64,000 bases of DNA from Solirubrobacterales bacterium 67-14 (lineage in GTDB: Bacteria > Actinomycetota > Thermoleophilia > Solirubrobacterales > 70-9), in the NCBI GenBank assembly GCA_001897355.1, contig MKST01000007.1, forward strand, positions 345,077 through 409,076. Direction: 5' to 3'. Positions 16,205 through 24,692 of the stretch are shown here, piece by piece. The position numbers and the translations under genes are program-made. The notes under the pieces were generated by a model. The model made no database searches, was not told where the DNA came from, and was given only the letters and a program-made list of their open reading frames with translations. Within the stretch, counting starts at the first letter, position 1. Each line of letters starts with the position of its first letter.

Positions 16205-18051
16205 CTTTCAACCCCTTCGACGTCGCGGACCGCGCCGGTGTCGGCCGAGGTCGCCATCATCGCGTAGGCCCGTAGCGCCGGTGAGACGACCCGGTCGCGG
16301 TCGATCGGCTGGTAGCCGCCCGAGGCTTCGATCGCTTCCCGGCGAGTGGCCAGCACCTCGTCGTCGACTTCGAGCGAAATGGTTCGGTTGGGGATGTCGA
16401 TCGCGATCTCGTCGCCGGTCTCGACCAGGGCGATCGCGCCCCCGGCCGCCGCCTCGGGTGAGACGTGGCCGATCGAGAGTCCGGAGGTGCCCCCGGAGAA
16501 GCGTCCGTCGGTCAAGAGCGCGCACTCCTTGCCCAGCCCGAGCCCCTTCAGGTAGGAGGTCGGGTAGAGCATCTCCTGCATGCCGGGGCCGCCGCGCGGA
16601 CCCTCGTAGCGGATCACCACGACGTCACCGGACTTGACCCGGCCGCTGAGGATCGCGTCCACCGCGTCGTCCTGGGATTCGACCACGAAGGCCGGGCCGT
16701 TGAACTTGAGGATCGACTCGTCGACCCCCGCGGTCTTCACCACGCAGCCGCGCTCGGCGATGTTGCCGTAGAGGATCGCCAGCCCGCCGTCCTTCGAGTA
16801 GGCATGCTCGACGTCGTGGATGCAGCCCTCGGCCGCGTCGAGGTCGAGGGACTCCCAGCGCTCGGACTGCGAGAAGGCCCGGGCCGATCGCACACAGCCC
16901 GGGGCGGCGTGGAAGAGGTCGAGCGCGACCTCAGAGGGCTTAGGGCCGCGCACGTCCCAGCTGCCGAGCCAGGTGTCGATGTCCGGCGAGTGGACCGTGT
17001 GGACGCCTTCGTTGAGCAGCCCGCCGCGGCGCAGCTCGCCGAGGATCGCGGGGATGCCGCCGGCCCGGTGAACGTCTTCCATCAGGAAATGCCCGTTCGG
17101 GGCGACCTTGCAGATGCAGGGCACCCGCTTCGAGAGCTCGTCGATGTCGGACATTTCGAAGTCGACCCCGGCCTCGCGGGCCGCGGCCAGCAGATGCAGC
17201 ACGGTGTTGGTCGAGCCGCCCATCGCGATGTCCAGGGTCATCGCGTTCTCGAAGGCGTCGCGGGTGGCGACCGAGCGGGGTAGGACCGACTCGTCGTCCT
17301 CGCCGTAGTAGCGGTTCGCGATCTCGACCGCGGTCCGGCCGGCCGCCTCGTAAAGCTCCTTGCGGGCGGTGTGGGTGGCCAGGGTCGAGCCGTTGCCGGG
17401 CAGGGAGAGGCCGAGCGCCTCGGTCAGGCAGTTCATCGAGTTGGCGGTGAACATGCCGGAGCAGGAGCCGCAGGTCGGGCAGGCGTTCTCCTCGATGATC
17501 GCGATGTCCTCGTCGCTGACCTCGTCGGCGACGGCGTCGGCGATCGCCGAGATCAGGTTGACCCGCTTGCGGACGGTGCCGTCTACCAGGGTCGCCGTTC
17601 CCCCCTCCATCGGCCCGCCGGAGACGAAGACGGCCGGGATGTTGAGCCTGAGGGCGGCGTTCAGCATGCCCGGGGTGATCTTGTCGCAGTTCGAGATGCA
17701 GACCATCGCGTCGGCGCAGTGGGCGTTGACCATGTATTCGACGCTGTCCGAGATCAGGTCGCGTGAGGGCAGCGAGTAGAGCATGCCGCCGTGGCCCATC
17801 GCGATGCCGTCGTCGACCGCGATCGTGTTGAACTCCAGCGGCACGCCGCCGGCTGCCTTGATCGCCTCGGAGACGACCTCGCCGACCGGCTTCAGGTGGG
17901 TGTGGCCGGGGACGAACTGGGTGTAGGAGTTGGCGACCGCCACGATCGGCTTGCCGAAGTCTTCGCGGGCCACACCGGAGGCGCGCAGAAGCGCCCGGGC
18001 CCCAGCCATGTTGCGTCCGTGGGTGACGGTTTTCGATCTCAGGTCTGGCAT
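16162..18051 (-). CDS. ilvD: Dihydroxy-acid dehydratase
   Basis: 629 residues; third step of branched-chain amino acid synthesis, dehydrating dihydroxy-isovalerate/methylvalerate. Key stretches are [57 protein letters not shown] and [14 protein letters not shown]. The N-terminal segment has Asn-Ser where the [2Fe-2S] class carries a Cys, so it groups with the E. coli-like, oxygen-sensitive [4Fe-4S] class (family knowledge). The start ATG at 18051 gives [14 protein letters not shown]. The C-terminal 12 residues ([12 protein letters not shown]) and stop are read from intergenic repeat A. It is divergent from a TetR gene with only 17 bases between starts. Confidence 0.96.
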   Translation of the reverse strand: MPDLRSKTVTHGRNMAGARALLRASGVAREDFGKPIVAVANSYTQFVPGHTHLKPVGEVVSEAIKAAGGVPLEFNTIAVDDGIAMGHGGMLYSLPSRDLISDSVEYMVNAHCADAMVCISNCDKITPGMLNAALRLNIPAVFVSGGPMEGGTATLVDGTVRKRVNLISAIADAVADEVSDEDIAIIEENACPTCGSCSGMFTANSMNCLTEALGLSLPGNGSTLATHTARKELYEAAGRTAVEIANRYYGEDDESVLPRSVATRDAFENAMTLDIAMGGSTNTVLHLLAAAREAGVDFEMSDIDELSKRVPCICKVAPNGHFLMEDVHRAGGIPAILGELRRGGLLNEGVHTVHSPDIDTWLGSWDVRGPKPSEVALDLFHAAPGCVRSARAFSQSERWESLDLDAAEGCIHDVEHAYSKDGGLAILYGNIAERGCVVKTAGVDESILKFNGPAFVVESQDDAVDAILSGRVKSGDVVVIRYEGPRGGPGMQEMLYPTSYLKGLGLGKECALLTDGRFSGGTSGLSIGHVSPEAAAGGAIALVETGDEIAIDIPNRTISLEVDDEVLATRREAIEASGGYQPIDRDRVVSPALRAYAMMATSADTGAVRDVEGVERISKSGGVQPALHD

Positions 18052-18068
18052 GTGGCTAAGATAGCGGA

Positions 18069-18626
18069 ATGACCATTCCGGCACAAGGGTGGGCGGAACT
18101 TTCCCAGGCGGAGAAGCGCGACCGGACGCTCGAGGCGGCCGACCGGCTGTTCGCCCGGGAAGGCCTCGACGCGCCGATGCCGGCCTTGGCCGAGGCGCTG
18201 GGGATCGGCGTCGGCAGCATCTACCGACAGGTCGGCAACAAGGAAGATCTGATCGGTGCGCTGGTCATCGAGCGGTCGAAGGCGCTCAGCCGGAGGTTCG
18301 ACGAAGCCACCGCCCGGCCCGATGCGTGGCAGGCGTTGAAAGGGGCGGTTCACGAGACGGTCGACGACTGCCTCCGCGATGCCCTCACCCAGTCAGCCTG
18401 GGATCAGGCCGCGATCGTCAGCGACGAGGTCCGCACCGCTCGGCAGCAAGCGACCGACTCTCTGACTGCGATGTTCGACCGAGCAAGGGAGTCGGGACAA
18501 ATAGCCGACGAAGCCTCCCCCGAAGACCTCCGCCTCCTCTTCTTCGCCCTCCGGGAGTTCAGTTCGGTCGGATCAGACCAAGCCCACCGCTTCGCCGACC
18601 TCGTCCTCCGCGGCATCCGCAGCTAG
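18069..18626 (+). CDS. TetR/AcrR-family transcriptional regulator
   Basis: 185 residues. The TetR N-terminal helix-turn-helix is clear: [18 protein letters not shown], then [25 protein letters not shown]. The C-terminal ligand-binding helices give no ligand clue. It lies head-to-head with ilvD with 17 bases between ATGs, so one operator must control both and at least one transcript is nearly leaderless. Control of ilvD or an unlinked target are both possible. It is followed by intergenic repeat B. Confidence 0.9.
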   Translation: MTIPAQGWAELSQAEKRDRTLEAADRLFAREGLDAPMPALAEALGIGVGSIYRQVGNKEDLIGALVIERSKALSRRFDEATARPDAWQALKGAVHETVDDCLRDALTQSAWDQAAIVSDEVRTARQQATDSLTAMFDRARESGQIADEASPEDLRLLFFALREFSSVGSDQAHRFADLVLRGIRS

Positions 18627-18632
18627 ACCGGC

Positions 18633-18720
18633 GGAGTCCGATCATCCATCAGTTTCTTCCGTGATCGGACGGGTGGAACTTGGAGGCGGGGCGAGCGAAG
18701 CGAGCTCGCCGACTACTTAT
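18633..18720 (+). repeat. Dispersed hairpin repeat, copy B
   Basis: A 9-bp stem GTCCGATCA (18636-18644) / TGATCGGAC (18662-18670) encloses a loop with CCATCAGTTTCTTCC. The stem differs from copy A at most positions, yet the two arms remain perfectly complementary. GGGTGGAACTTGGAGGCGGGG and GCGAGCTCGCCGACTACTTAT follow. It lies between the convergent TetR and prs genes and its last base is the first base of the prs stop codon (opposite strand). Confidence 0.8.
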
Positions 18721-19742
18721 TAAAAAAGCTGGTTTTCGCCGGCGAAGATCTCGCTCACCGAGTCGTCGGTGAAGATCCGGCGGATCGAGTCGGCCAGGGT
18801 GCCGGCCGTGGAGAGCACGGTGATGTTGTCCGGGGCGCCGGGACGGAGCGGGATCGTGTCGGTGACGACGATCTTCTCCAGGCCCGAGTTCTCGTAGGGA
18901 AGGCGCTCGAAGGCCGGGCCGGAGAAGACCCCGTGGGTGGCGCAGGCGATGACGCTCTTGGCGCCCTCGTCGAGGACGGTGCGGGCGGCGGCGCAGAGCG
19001 TGCCGGCGGTGTCGATCATGTCGTCGGAGATGATCGCGATCTTGTCCTTGACGTCACCGACCACGTAGCCGATCTCGGCGACCTGCTGCTTGGGCCGTTC
19101 CTTCTCCATGATCGCCCACTCGGTCCCGACCTTGCGGGCGAAATTGCGGGCGGCCTTGGCGCGACCGGCATCCGGCGAGACGATCACCAGCTCCTCCGGC
19201 TCGTACTGGTCGGCGAACCACTGGGTCAGCATCGGCTGGGCGGTCATGTGATCGACCGGGATCGTGAAGAAACCTTGGATCTGGCCGGCGTGGAGGTCCA
19301 TGGTCAGGACCCGGTCGATGCCGACCGCCTCCAGCGAGCGAGCGACGACCCGGGAGGTGATCGGCTCGCGCGGGGCGGACTTCTTGTCCTGACGGGCGTA
19401 ACCGAACCAGGGCATCACCGCGATGATCCGGTGGGCCGAGGCGCCCTGGGCGGCGTCGGCCATGATCATCAGCTCCATCAGGGCGTCGTTCGGGGTCATG
19501 CCCGTCTCGACGTTGGCGCAGGTCGACTGGACCAGGAAGACGTCGGCGCCGCGGATCGACTCCTCGTAGCGGCCGTAGATCTCGCCGTCGGAGAAGGTCT
19601 TGAGGGTTACGTCACCGACCGAGAGCGAGAGCTTGCCGGCGATCTTCGCGGCGAGGTCCTGGGAGGAGCGACCGCCGAACACCATCGCCCGCTTCGAATA
19701 ATCGTGCGGGATCGTGGTGGCTGAAGCTTCGGTAATGGTCAC
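18720..19742 (-). CDS. prs: Ribose-phosphate pyrophosphokinase
   Basis: 340 residues; makes PRPP from ribose-5-phosphate and ATP for nucleotide, His and Trp synthesis. Diagnostic segments are SDGEIYGRYEESIRGADVF, PWFGYARQDKK, TMDLHAGQIQGFF, VSPDAGRAKAARNFA and the PRPP-binding loop ISDDMIDTAGTL. It follows glmU with an ATGA overlap, the order usual in actinobacteria and firmicutes. The stop abuts repeat B. Confidence 0.97.
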   Translation of the reverse strand: MTITEASATTIPHDYSKRAMVFGGRSSQDLAAKIAGKLSLSVGDVTLKTFSDGEIYGRYEESIRGADVFLVQSTCANVETGMTPNDALMELMIMADAAQGASAHRIIAVMPWFGYARQDKKSAPREPITSRVVARSLEAVGIDRVLTMDLHAGQIQGFFTIPVDHMTAQPMLTQWFADQYEPEELVIVSPDAGRAKAARNFARKVGTEWAIMEKERPKQQVAEIGYVVGDVKDKIAIISDDMIDTAGTLCAAARTVLDEGAKSVIACATHGVFSGPAFERLPYENSGLEKIVVTDTIPLRPGAPDNITVLSTAGTLADSIRRIFTDDSVSEIFAGENQLF

Positions 19743-21151
19743 TGACTGCTTTCCCCTTCTGCCTCGCGGGCGGCGAGCCGCTCGGCGTAATCATCAACGT
19801 TCCTCTGGTCGTTCTCGCTCACGGAGAGAGCTCCGGGCGGAATGTTGTCGCGGATCACCGCGCCGGCGCCAGTGTACGCACCATCGCCTACTTCTACCGG
19901 TGCGACCAGCATCGTGTCGACCCCGAGTTTCACGTCGGAGCCGATCTTCGTGCGGTGCTTGCGGGCGCCGTCGTAGTTGGCGGTGATCGTGCCGGCACCC
20001 AGGTTGGAGCCAGTGCCGATCTCGGCGTCGCCTATATACGAGAGGTGCGGCACCTTCGAACCTTCACCGACCGTGGAGTTCTTGATCTCGACGAAGGTGC
20101 CCGCCTTGGCCCCATCCTCGAGCTTGGCACCCGGACGCAGATAGGCGAACGGCCCGACCGAGCAGCCTTCGGCCAGCTCGCAGAGGTTCAGGTACGAATG
20201 GACCACCTGGCAGCCCTTGCCGATCCCTGAGTCGACGATCGTCGAGTGCGGCCCGATCACCGCTTCCTCGCCGATCTCGGTCGCGCCGCGCAGCAAGGTG
20301 CCGGGTTCGATCCGCGCGTCCTGACCGATCGTCACGCCGGCGTCGATCCAGGTGGTGGCCGGATCGACGATGGTCACGCCGTCGAGCATGTGCTGGCGCA
20401 GGATCCGCTGGCGGGCCTCCGCCTCGACCACGGCGAGGTCGGCCCGGTTGTTGACCCCGAGGTTGATCGCCGGGTCTTTCGAGACATGGGCGGTTACCAG
20501 CTCGCCGCGGGAGCGCATCACCGCGATCACGTCGGTCAGGTAGTACTCGCCCTGGGCGTTGTCGCTGGAGAGCTCGCCCAGCGCGGAAGCCAGGGACTTG
20601 CCGTTGAAGACATAGGTGCCGGAGTTGATCTCGCGGATCGCCAGTTCTTCCCGGGTCGCGTCGCCCTCGGCCTTGGCCTCGACGATCTTGCGGATCGTGC
20701 CGTCGCCACCGCGGACGATTCGCCCGTAGGAGCCCGGGTCGTCGAGGATCGCGGTCATCACCGTCGCCGAGGCGCCCGACTCCTCCTGCGAAGCGAGCAG
20801 GCCGTTGATCACCTCGGCGGAGATCAGCGGGACGTCACCGGAGAGGACGAGTACCCGGGCCGAATCCTCGACGATCGCCAGCGCGGAACGGACCGCGCCG
20901 CCGGTCCCGTCCGACTCGTGCTGCTCGACCGTCTCGACCCCCTCCGGCAGGGCGTCGGAAAGGTCGCGTTCGGGCGAGACGATCACCGCGACCCGGTCGG
21001 CGCCGGCCTCACGCGCGGCCAGCACCGGCCAGGCGATCATCGGACGGCCGCAGACGGGGTGAAGCACCTTAGGCAGGGCCGACCGCATGCGGGTACCCTG
21101 ACCGGCCGCCATGATCAGCGCTGTTACGGGGGGCCCGGTCACGGGAGACAT
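19739..21151 (-). CDS. glmU: Bifunctional GlmU (UDP-GlcNAc pyrophosphorylase / GlcN-1-P acetyltransferase)
   Basis: 470 residues. The N-terminal uridylyltransferase has LIMAAGQGTRMRSALPKVL, EQHESDGTGGAVRSA, SGDVPLI, REINSGTYVF and NNRADL. The C-terminal left-handed beta-helix acetyltransferase carries hexapeptide repeats ending in GAGTITANYDGARKHRT. It supplies UDP-GlcNAc for peptidoglycan. ATG at 21151 gives MSPVTGPPVTALIM, but no clear ribosome-binding site precedes it because repeat C directly abuts the start. A GTG four codons in is an alternative. The end overlaps prs by four bases. Confidence 0.96.
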   Translation of the reverse strand: MSPVTGPPVTALIMAAGQGTRMRSALPKVLHPVCGRPMIAWPVLAAREAGADRVAVIVSPERDLSDALPEGVETVEQHESDGTGGAVRSALAIVEDSARVLVLSGDVPLISAEVINGLLASQEESGASATVMTAILDDPGSYGRIVRGGDGTIRKIVEAKAEGDATREELAIREINSGTYVFNGKSLASALGELSSDNAQGEYYLTDVIAVMRSRGELVTAHVSKDPAINLGVNNRADLAVVEAEARQRILRQHMLDGVTIVDPATTWIDAGVTIGQDARIEPGTLLRGATEIGEEAVIGPHSTIVDSGIGKGCQVVHSYLNLCELAEGCSVGPFAYLRPGAKLEDGAKAGTFVEIKNSTVGEGSKVPHLSYIGDAEIGTGSNLGAGTITANYDGARKHRTKIGSDVKLGVDTMLVAPVEVGDGAYTGAGAVIRDNIPPGALSVSENDQRNVDDYAERLAAREAEGESSQ

Positions 21152-21239
21152 TCTAAGTCGGCGAGCTCCGCTTCGCTGCGCCCCGCCTCCAAGTTCAACC
21201 CGCCAGCCCACGGGATTCAAGAATGGTTGGGCCGGCTCC
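21152..21239 (-). repeat. Dispersed hairpin repeat, copy C
   Basis: Read on the minus strand: GGAGCCGGCCCA-A-CCATT...TGGGCTGGC, i.e. a 9-bp stem (21228-21236 with 21202-21210) with one G-U pair. GGGTTGAACTTGGAGGCGGG and GCTCGCCGACTTAGA follow and run straight into the glmU start codon. It therefore forms the 5' leader of glmU-prs. Confidence 0.8.
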
Positions 21240-21286
21240 GTCGGTGGTTGTCCGAGTCACCCGCGCTGTGAAGGACTCCAGGATGC

Positions 21287-21335
21287 CGTTTGGTTCGAGT
21301 TGCTCGGCTATAACGCTTGCAAATCGAACCAAGCG
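21287..21335 (-). terminator. Long hairpin downstream of the DUF308 gene
   Basis: Two 17-base arms (21287-21303 and 21319-21335), complementary at 15 positions, flank a 15-base loop. The core arm is TTGGTTCGA/TCGAACCAA. It lies 17 bases past the DUF308 stop on the minus strand. There is no T-tract, so its action as an intrinsic terminator is uncertain. Confidence 0.5.
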
Positions 21336-21351
21336 GCCCGAACCGTGTCGC

Positions 21352-21909
21352 TCAGGTGTCGAGGGCTTCGGCCTTGGCTTCCTGGGAGAGGAGGATCAGG
21401 GTCCAGCCGGAGAAGATCAGGTCGATCCCGACCAGCAGGCCGATCGCCCAGTCGGCCGACTCGGGGTAGTCGACCAGGAAGATCAGGCCGATGATCAGCG
21501 AGAGGACGCCGTTGAGGCCGAGCCAGCCCGCCCCCGGGATGCCGCGCTGGGCAAAGGCCGCGGCGAGCCGGACCACGCCGGCCGCGAGGAAGTAGATGAT
21601 CAGGATCAGGGTCAACGCCTTGGCGCCCTTGTCCGGATTTATCAGCAGGAAGAGACCGGCCGCGAGGGTCAGGATCGACCAGGCGATCCGGGCGATCACA
21701 TTGAGCGCGCCAGGCGCGGTGAACGACCAGGCGAAGAGGAAGGCGGCCCCGATCACGAGAATCCAGCCGATCAGCACGGTCATACCCCAGGAGGCGATGT
21801 TCGGGATCAGGACGGCGAATGCCCCAAGCAGGATCATCAGCACGCCGACCCCGGTGAACACACCGGTGCTCCGCTTCACTTCTTTCTCTACATCCTCTTC
21901 GTAGGTCAT
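21352..21909 (-). CDS. DUF308 / HdeD-family membrane protein
   Basis: 185 residues with six predicted helices in three hairpins, the HdeD/DUF308 layout (GVLMILLGAFAVLIPNIAS, GWILVIGAAFLFAWSF, LTLILIIYFLAAGVVRLAAA, NGVLSLIIGLIFLVDYP). E. coli HdeD is an acid-resistance membrane protein; the role here is unknown. It is monocistronic: a long hairpin follows and tRNA-Gln lies divergently upstream. Confidence 0.85.
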   Translation of the reverse strand: MTYEEDVEKEVKRSTGVFTGVGVLMILLGAFAVLIPNIASWGMTVLIGWILVIGAAFLFAWSFTAPGALNVIARIAWSILTLAAGLFLLINPDKGAKALTLILIIYFLAAGVVRLAAAFAQRGIPGAGWLGLNGVLSLIIGLIFLVDYPESADWAIGLLVGIDLIFSGWTLILLSQEAKAEALDT

Positions 21910-21954
21910 GGCCAGAGCCTATTCGCGCCGTCGGCGGGTAGAGTCCGCAGCCCT

Positions 21955-22026
21955 TCCGGGATGGTGTAATCGGTAGCACACCGGTTTTTGGTACCGGCAG
22001 TGGAGGTTCGAGTCCTCCTCCCGGAG
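21955..22026 (+). tRNA. tRNA-Gln (anticodon TTG)
   Basis: A 72-base cloverleaf. The acceptor TCCGGGA pairs with TCCCGGA, followed by discriminator G. The D-arm contains GGTAGCACA, and the anticodon stem CCGGT/ACCGG encloses loop TTTTGGT with anticodon TTG at 21988-21990. The T-arm is GGAGG-TTCGAGT-CCTCC. The 3' CCA is not encoded. It is the only tRNA found in the window; it is a normal Gln tRNA, not an amber suppressor. Confidence 0.95.
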
Positions 22027-22039
22027 TTCGTTTAACTGC

Positions 22040-22117
22040 AAGTCGGCGAGCTTCGCTCCGCCTCCAAGTTCAACCCGCTCCTCCCACTCGCACTAGATGA
22101 TGGTTGGGAGGGGCTCT
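22040..22117 (-). repeat. Dispersed hairpin repeat, copy D
   Basis: Minus-strand reading: GCCCCTCCCA (22105-22114) and TGGGAGGAGC (22077-22086) form a 10-base stem with one mismatch, with a CCATCATC loop start. GGGTTGAACTTGGAGGCGG and GAAGCTCGCCGACTT follow. It sits just 3' of tRNA-Gln and upstream of the first CocE gene, in the opposite orientation to both. Confidence 0.78.
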
Positions 22118-22158
22118 GCCTGGTGTACTTCGGGGCTTTGCCTCGCGCGCCTCGGTGT

Positions 22159-22187
22159 TTGACAATCCGGCCGATCGGCTATATGCC
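22159..22187 (+). promoter_or_regulatory. Probable sigma70-type promoter of the first CocE gene
   Basis: A consensus TTGACA at 22159-22164 is followed by TATATG at 22180-22185 (15-base spacing) or TATGCC at 22182-22187 (17-base spacing). An 8-base palindrome TGACGTCA follows at 22188-22195. GGAGG then precedes the ATG at 22237. Confidence 0.5.
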
Positions 22188-22236
22188 TGACGTCAGTCTC
22201 AGTCCAGGCATTTAGGGAAACTCCCGGAGGGAATCG

Positions 22237-24552
22237 ATGCGAAAGCTCGTAGTTGCAGTCGCTGTTGTCGCCATGACCTTCTTCGCCTCGGGCGTCGAAG
22301 CCCAGGCAGCCGTCACCGATGCCTTCGACGGCTCCGTCAGCTGCACCACTCAGCCGACGATTCCTTCCCCGCTGCCGAACAGCGAGTACTCCGGCCAGCG
22401 CTGGTGCGGGTCGGATACCTCCCTGCCCGGGCTCGGCAGCACGGTCGCCTCCTGGGACGGCACCCCGATCGACGTCAACTTCGCCCTGCCACCGGCGCCT
22501 GGTTCCGGCCCGGACGGCAACTACCCGGTGGTGATGATCTTCCACGGCTGGGGTGGGATGAAGTCGGGCTTCACCAGCATGCAGCGCTGGCTCGCTCGCG
22601 GCTACGCGGTCTTCTCGATGACCGATCGTGGCTTCCACGAATCCTGTGGCAGTGTCGCCGCCCGCACCGTCGGGGGCGCGGCCTGCGAAAACGGCTACAT
22701 CCATCTGCTCGACACCCGCTACGAGGTGCGGGATGCCCAGTACCTGGCCGGGCTCCTGGTCGATGACGGTTTGATCTCGCCCACCCGCATCGCCACGACC
22801 GGCGGTTCCTACGGCGGCGGTCTCTCGATGGCGCTGGCCGCCCTGAAGAACCGGGTGATGCTGCCTGACGGCACCCTGACCCCGTGGAAAAGCCCCGGCG
22901 GCACCGACATGAGCCTGGCCGTGGCCCTGCCCAGCATCCCCTGGACCGACCTGGCTTACTCGCTGGTCCCGAACGGCAACAACCTCGACTACATCGAAGA
23001 CGCTTCCTACTACGGGCGCTTCGGCGTGATGAAGGAATCCTGGGTGAACCTGCTCTACACGCTCGGGCTCGCGACCGGTAATTACGTCGCTTCCGGCGGC
23101 GACCCTGGTGCGGACCTGACCGGCTGGAAGAGCCTGCTCGACGCCGGCGAGCCTTACGAGGGAAGTGATCAGGCCCAGGCGATGCTGGACGAGATCACCA
23201 GCCACCACTCGTCGTACTACATCAACCACAGCCAGGCCCCGGCCCCGCTCCTGATCTACTCGGGGTTCACCGACGACCTCTTCCCGGTCGACGAGGCGAC
23301 CCGCTTCTACAACCGGACCCGGGCCCAGTACCCGAACGCGAAGATCGGCCTGCTCTTCGGGCCGAATTCCGGCCACATGCGGGGCATGAGCAAGTCCGAC
23401 GTAAGCGAGTATCAGGCGAACCTCGAGAACGAGTGGGTCGACTACTACCTGAAGGACGAAGGAGCGGAACCGGCCGGGAACGTGCGAGCCCTGCTTCAGA
23501 CCTGCCCGGCCAGCGCCCCGGCGGGCACCCCGTATGTCGCCGGCGATTGGGCCTCGATCTCACCAGGAGAGATCCGGCTGATCTCACCTGCCGCCCAGAC
23601 CGTGTCCGCGAGCGGCGGCGACCCCCTGGTCGGCGGCATCTTCAACCCGGCACCGACCGGCCAGGCCTGCGCGACCGCTTTGGGCGCGAAGGAGACCGGC
23701 ACGGCCGACTACGAACTCGACCCCGCCCCGGCCGGCGGCTTCACGGTGCTCGGCGCCCCGACCGTGGTCGCGAAGATCCGGCAGGAAGGCGTGAACTCGC
23801 AGATCGCGGCCCGGCTGGTCGACGTTTCGGCCGACGGGATGACGAAGACCCTGATCGCCCGTGGCCTCTGGCGCCCGCAAGGTGACGGCTTCCAGGTCTT
23901 CCAGCTCCATGCCAATGGCTGGAAGGTCGAAGCGGGTCACGTGCTGCGGCTGGAACTGCTGCCGAAGGACGCTTCCGTCCCGGCCGGCATGGTTGCCAAT
24001 TACGGTCGCCCGTCCGACGGACAGGTCGACGCGACCATCACCGACCTCGACCTGCGGATCCCGGTTGCCGACCAGCCTGGTGCGGCCGGCGGCCTGGTCA
24101 CCAAACCTGCCGCCAAGGTGCTGCCGGACCGGCCTGGAGTGAAGCTCGCGCCCGGATATGACGTCGACGCTCAGATTCCGATCGACGACTACAAGCCGCC
24201 GGTCAAGAACCCGGGCGTGCACCGGAAACGGCTCGTCATCGGCAAGGTGACGGTCAAGGGCAAGCGGCTGTGGATCAGGGTCAAGTGCCCCAAGGCCGCG
24301 ACCGTCTGCCCGAAATCGAGGATCACCGTGACCGGGGCAAAGCGCAGAAGCCGCGGCGTCCTCGCACGCTTCGCGAAGGTCCGGGTCAAGCCAGGCAAGG
24401 GCCGGCTGATCTCGACCCGGTTGACCAAACGAGGCCGCAAGGTGGTCCGGAACATCAAGGGCCGGAAGCTCGCCGTGAAGGTCAGGGTGAAGCCCGGCGG
24501 CATCAAGGGCAAGTCGGTGCGGCGAGTGGCGAAGCTCGCCCGCCGTCGCTAG
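22237..24552 (+). CDS. Secreted CocE/NonD-family alpha/beta hydrolase (X-Pro dipeptidyl-peptidase-like), paralog 1
   Basis: 771 residues with a signal peptide (MRKLVVAVAVVAMTFFASGVEA). The S15/CocE catalytic domain has nucleophile S191 in GGSYGGG, acid D346/D347 in GFTDDLFPVDEA and H380 in NSGHMRG. A jelly-roll X-Pro_dipep_C domain follows (about 440-640). The last 100 residues are a Lys/Arg-rich beta tail (KVTVKGKRLWIRVKCPKA...RRVAKLARRR) of the type shared by exported proteins here. Substrate is not predictable: peptides, esters or acyl compounds are all known in the family. GGAGG precedes the ATG. First of three tandem paralogs. Confidence 0.9.
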   Translation: MRKLVVAVAVVAMTFFASGVEAQAAVTDAFDGSVSCTTQPTIPSPLPNSEYSGQRWCGSDTSLPGLGSTVASWDGTPIDVNFALPPAPGSGPDGNYPVVMIFHGWGGMKSGFTSMQRWLARGYAVFSMTDRGFHESCGSVAARTVGGAACENGYIHLLDTRYEVRDAQYLAGLLVDDGLISPTRIATTGGSYGGGLSMALAALKNRVMLPDGTLTPWKSPGGTDMSLAVALPSIPWTDLAYSLVPNGNNLDYIEDASYYGRFGVMKESWVNLLYTLGLATGNYVASGGDPGADLTGWKSLLDAGEPYEGSDQAQAMLDEITSHHSSYYINHSQAPAPLLIYSGFTDDLFPVDEATRFYNRTRAQYPNAKIGLLFGPNSGHMRGMSKSDVSEYQANLENEWVDYYLKDEGAEPAGNVRALLQTCPASAPAGTPYVAGDWASISPGEIRLISPAAQTVSASGGDPLVGGIFNPAPTGQACATALGAKETGTADYELDPAPAGGFTVLGAPTVVAKIRQEGVNSQIAARLVDVSADGMTKTLIARGLWRPQGDGFQVFQLHANGWKVEAGHVLRLELLPKDASVPAGMVANYGRPSDGQVDATITDLDLRIPVADQPGAAGGLVTKPAAKVLPDRPGVKLAPGYDVDAQIPIDDYKPPVKNPGVHRKRLVIGKVTVKGKRLWIRVKCPKAATVCPKSRITVTGAKRRSRGVLARFAKVRVKPGKGRLISTRLTKRGRKVVRNIKGRKLAVKVRVKPGGIKGKSVRRVAKLARRR

Positions 24553-24692
24553 CAGCGTTCCCAGACCGCACTTCGGCGAACACCGGCGGTACCCGCAGGT
24601 CGCAACTTGTCGCGTACCAGGGCGTTCTATAGAGTGACCCGGCCCCGGGAACGGCCCGAGGCAGGGAACAACAGGAGAGAACCGGAGAACCG

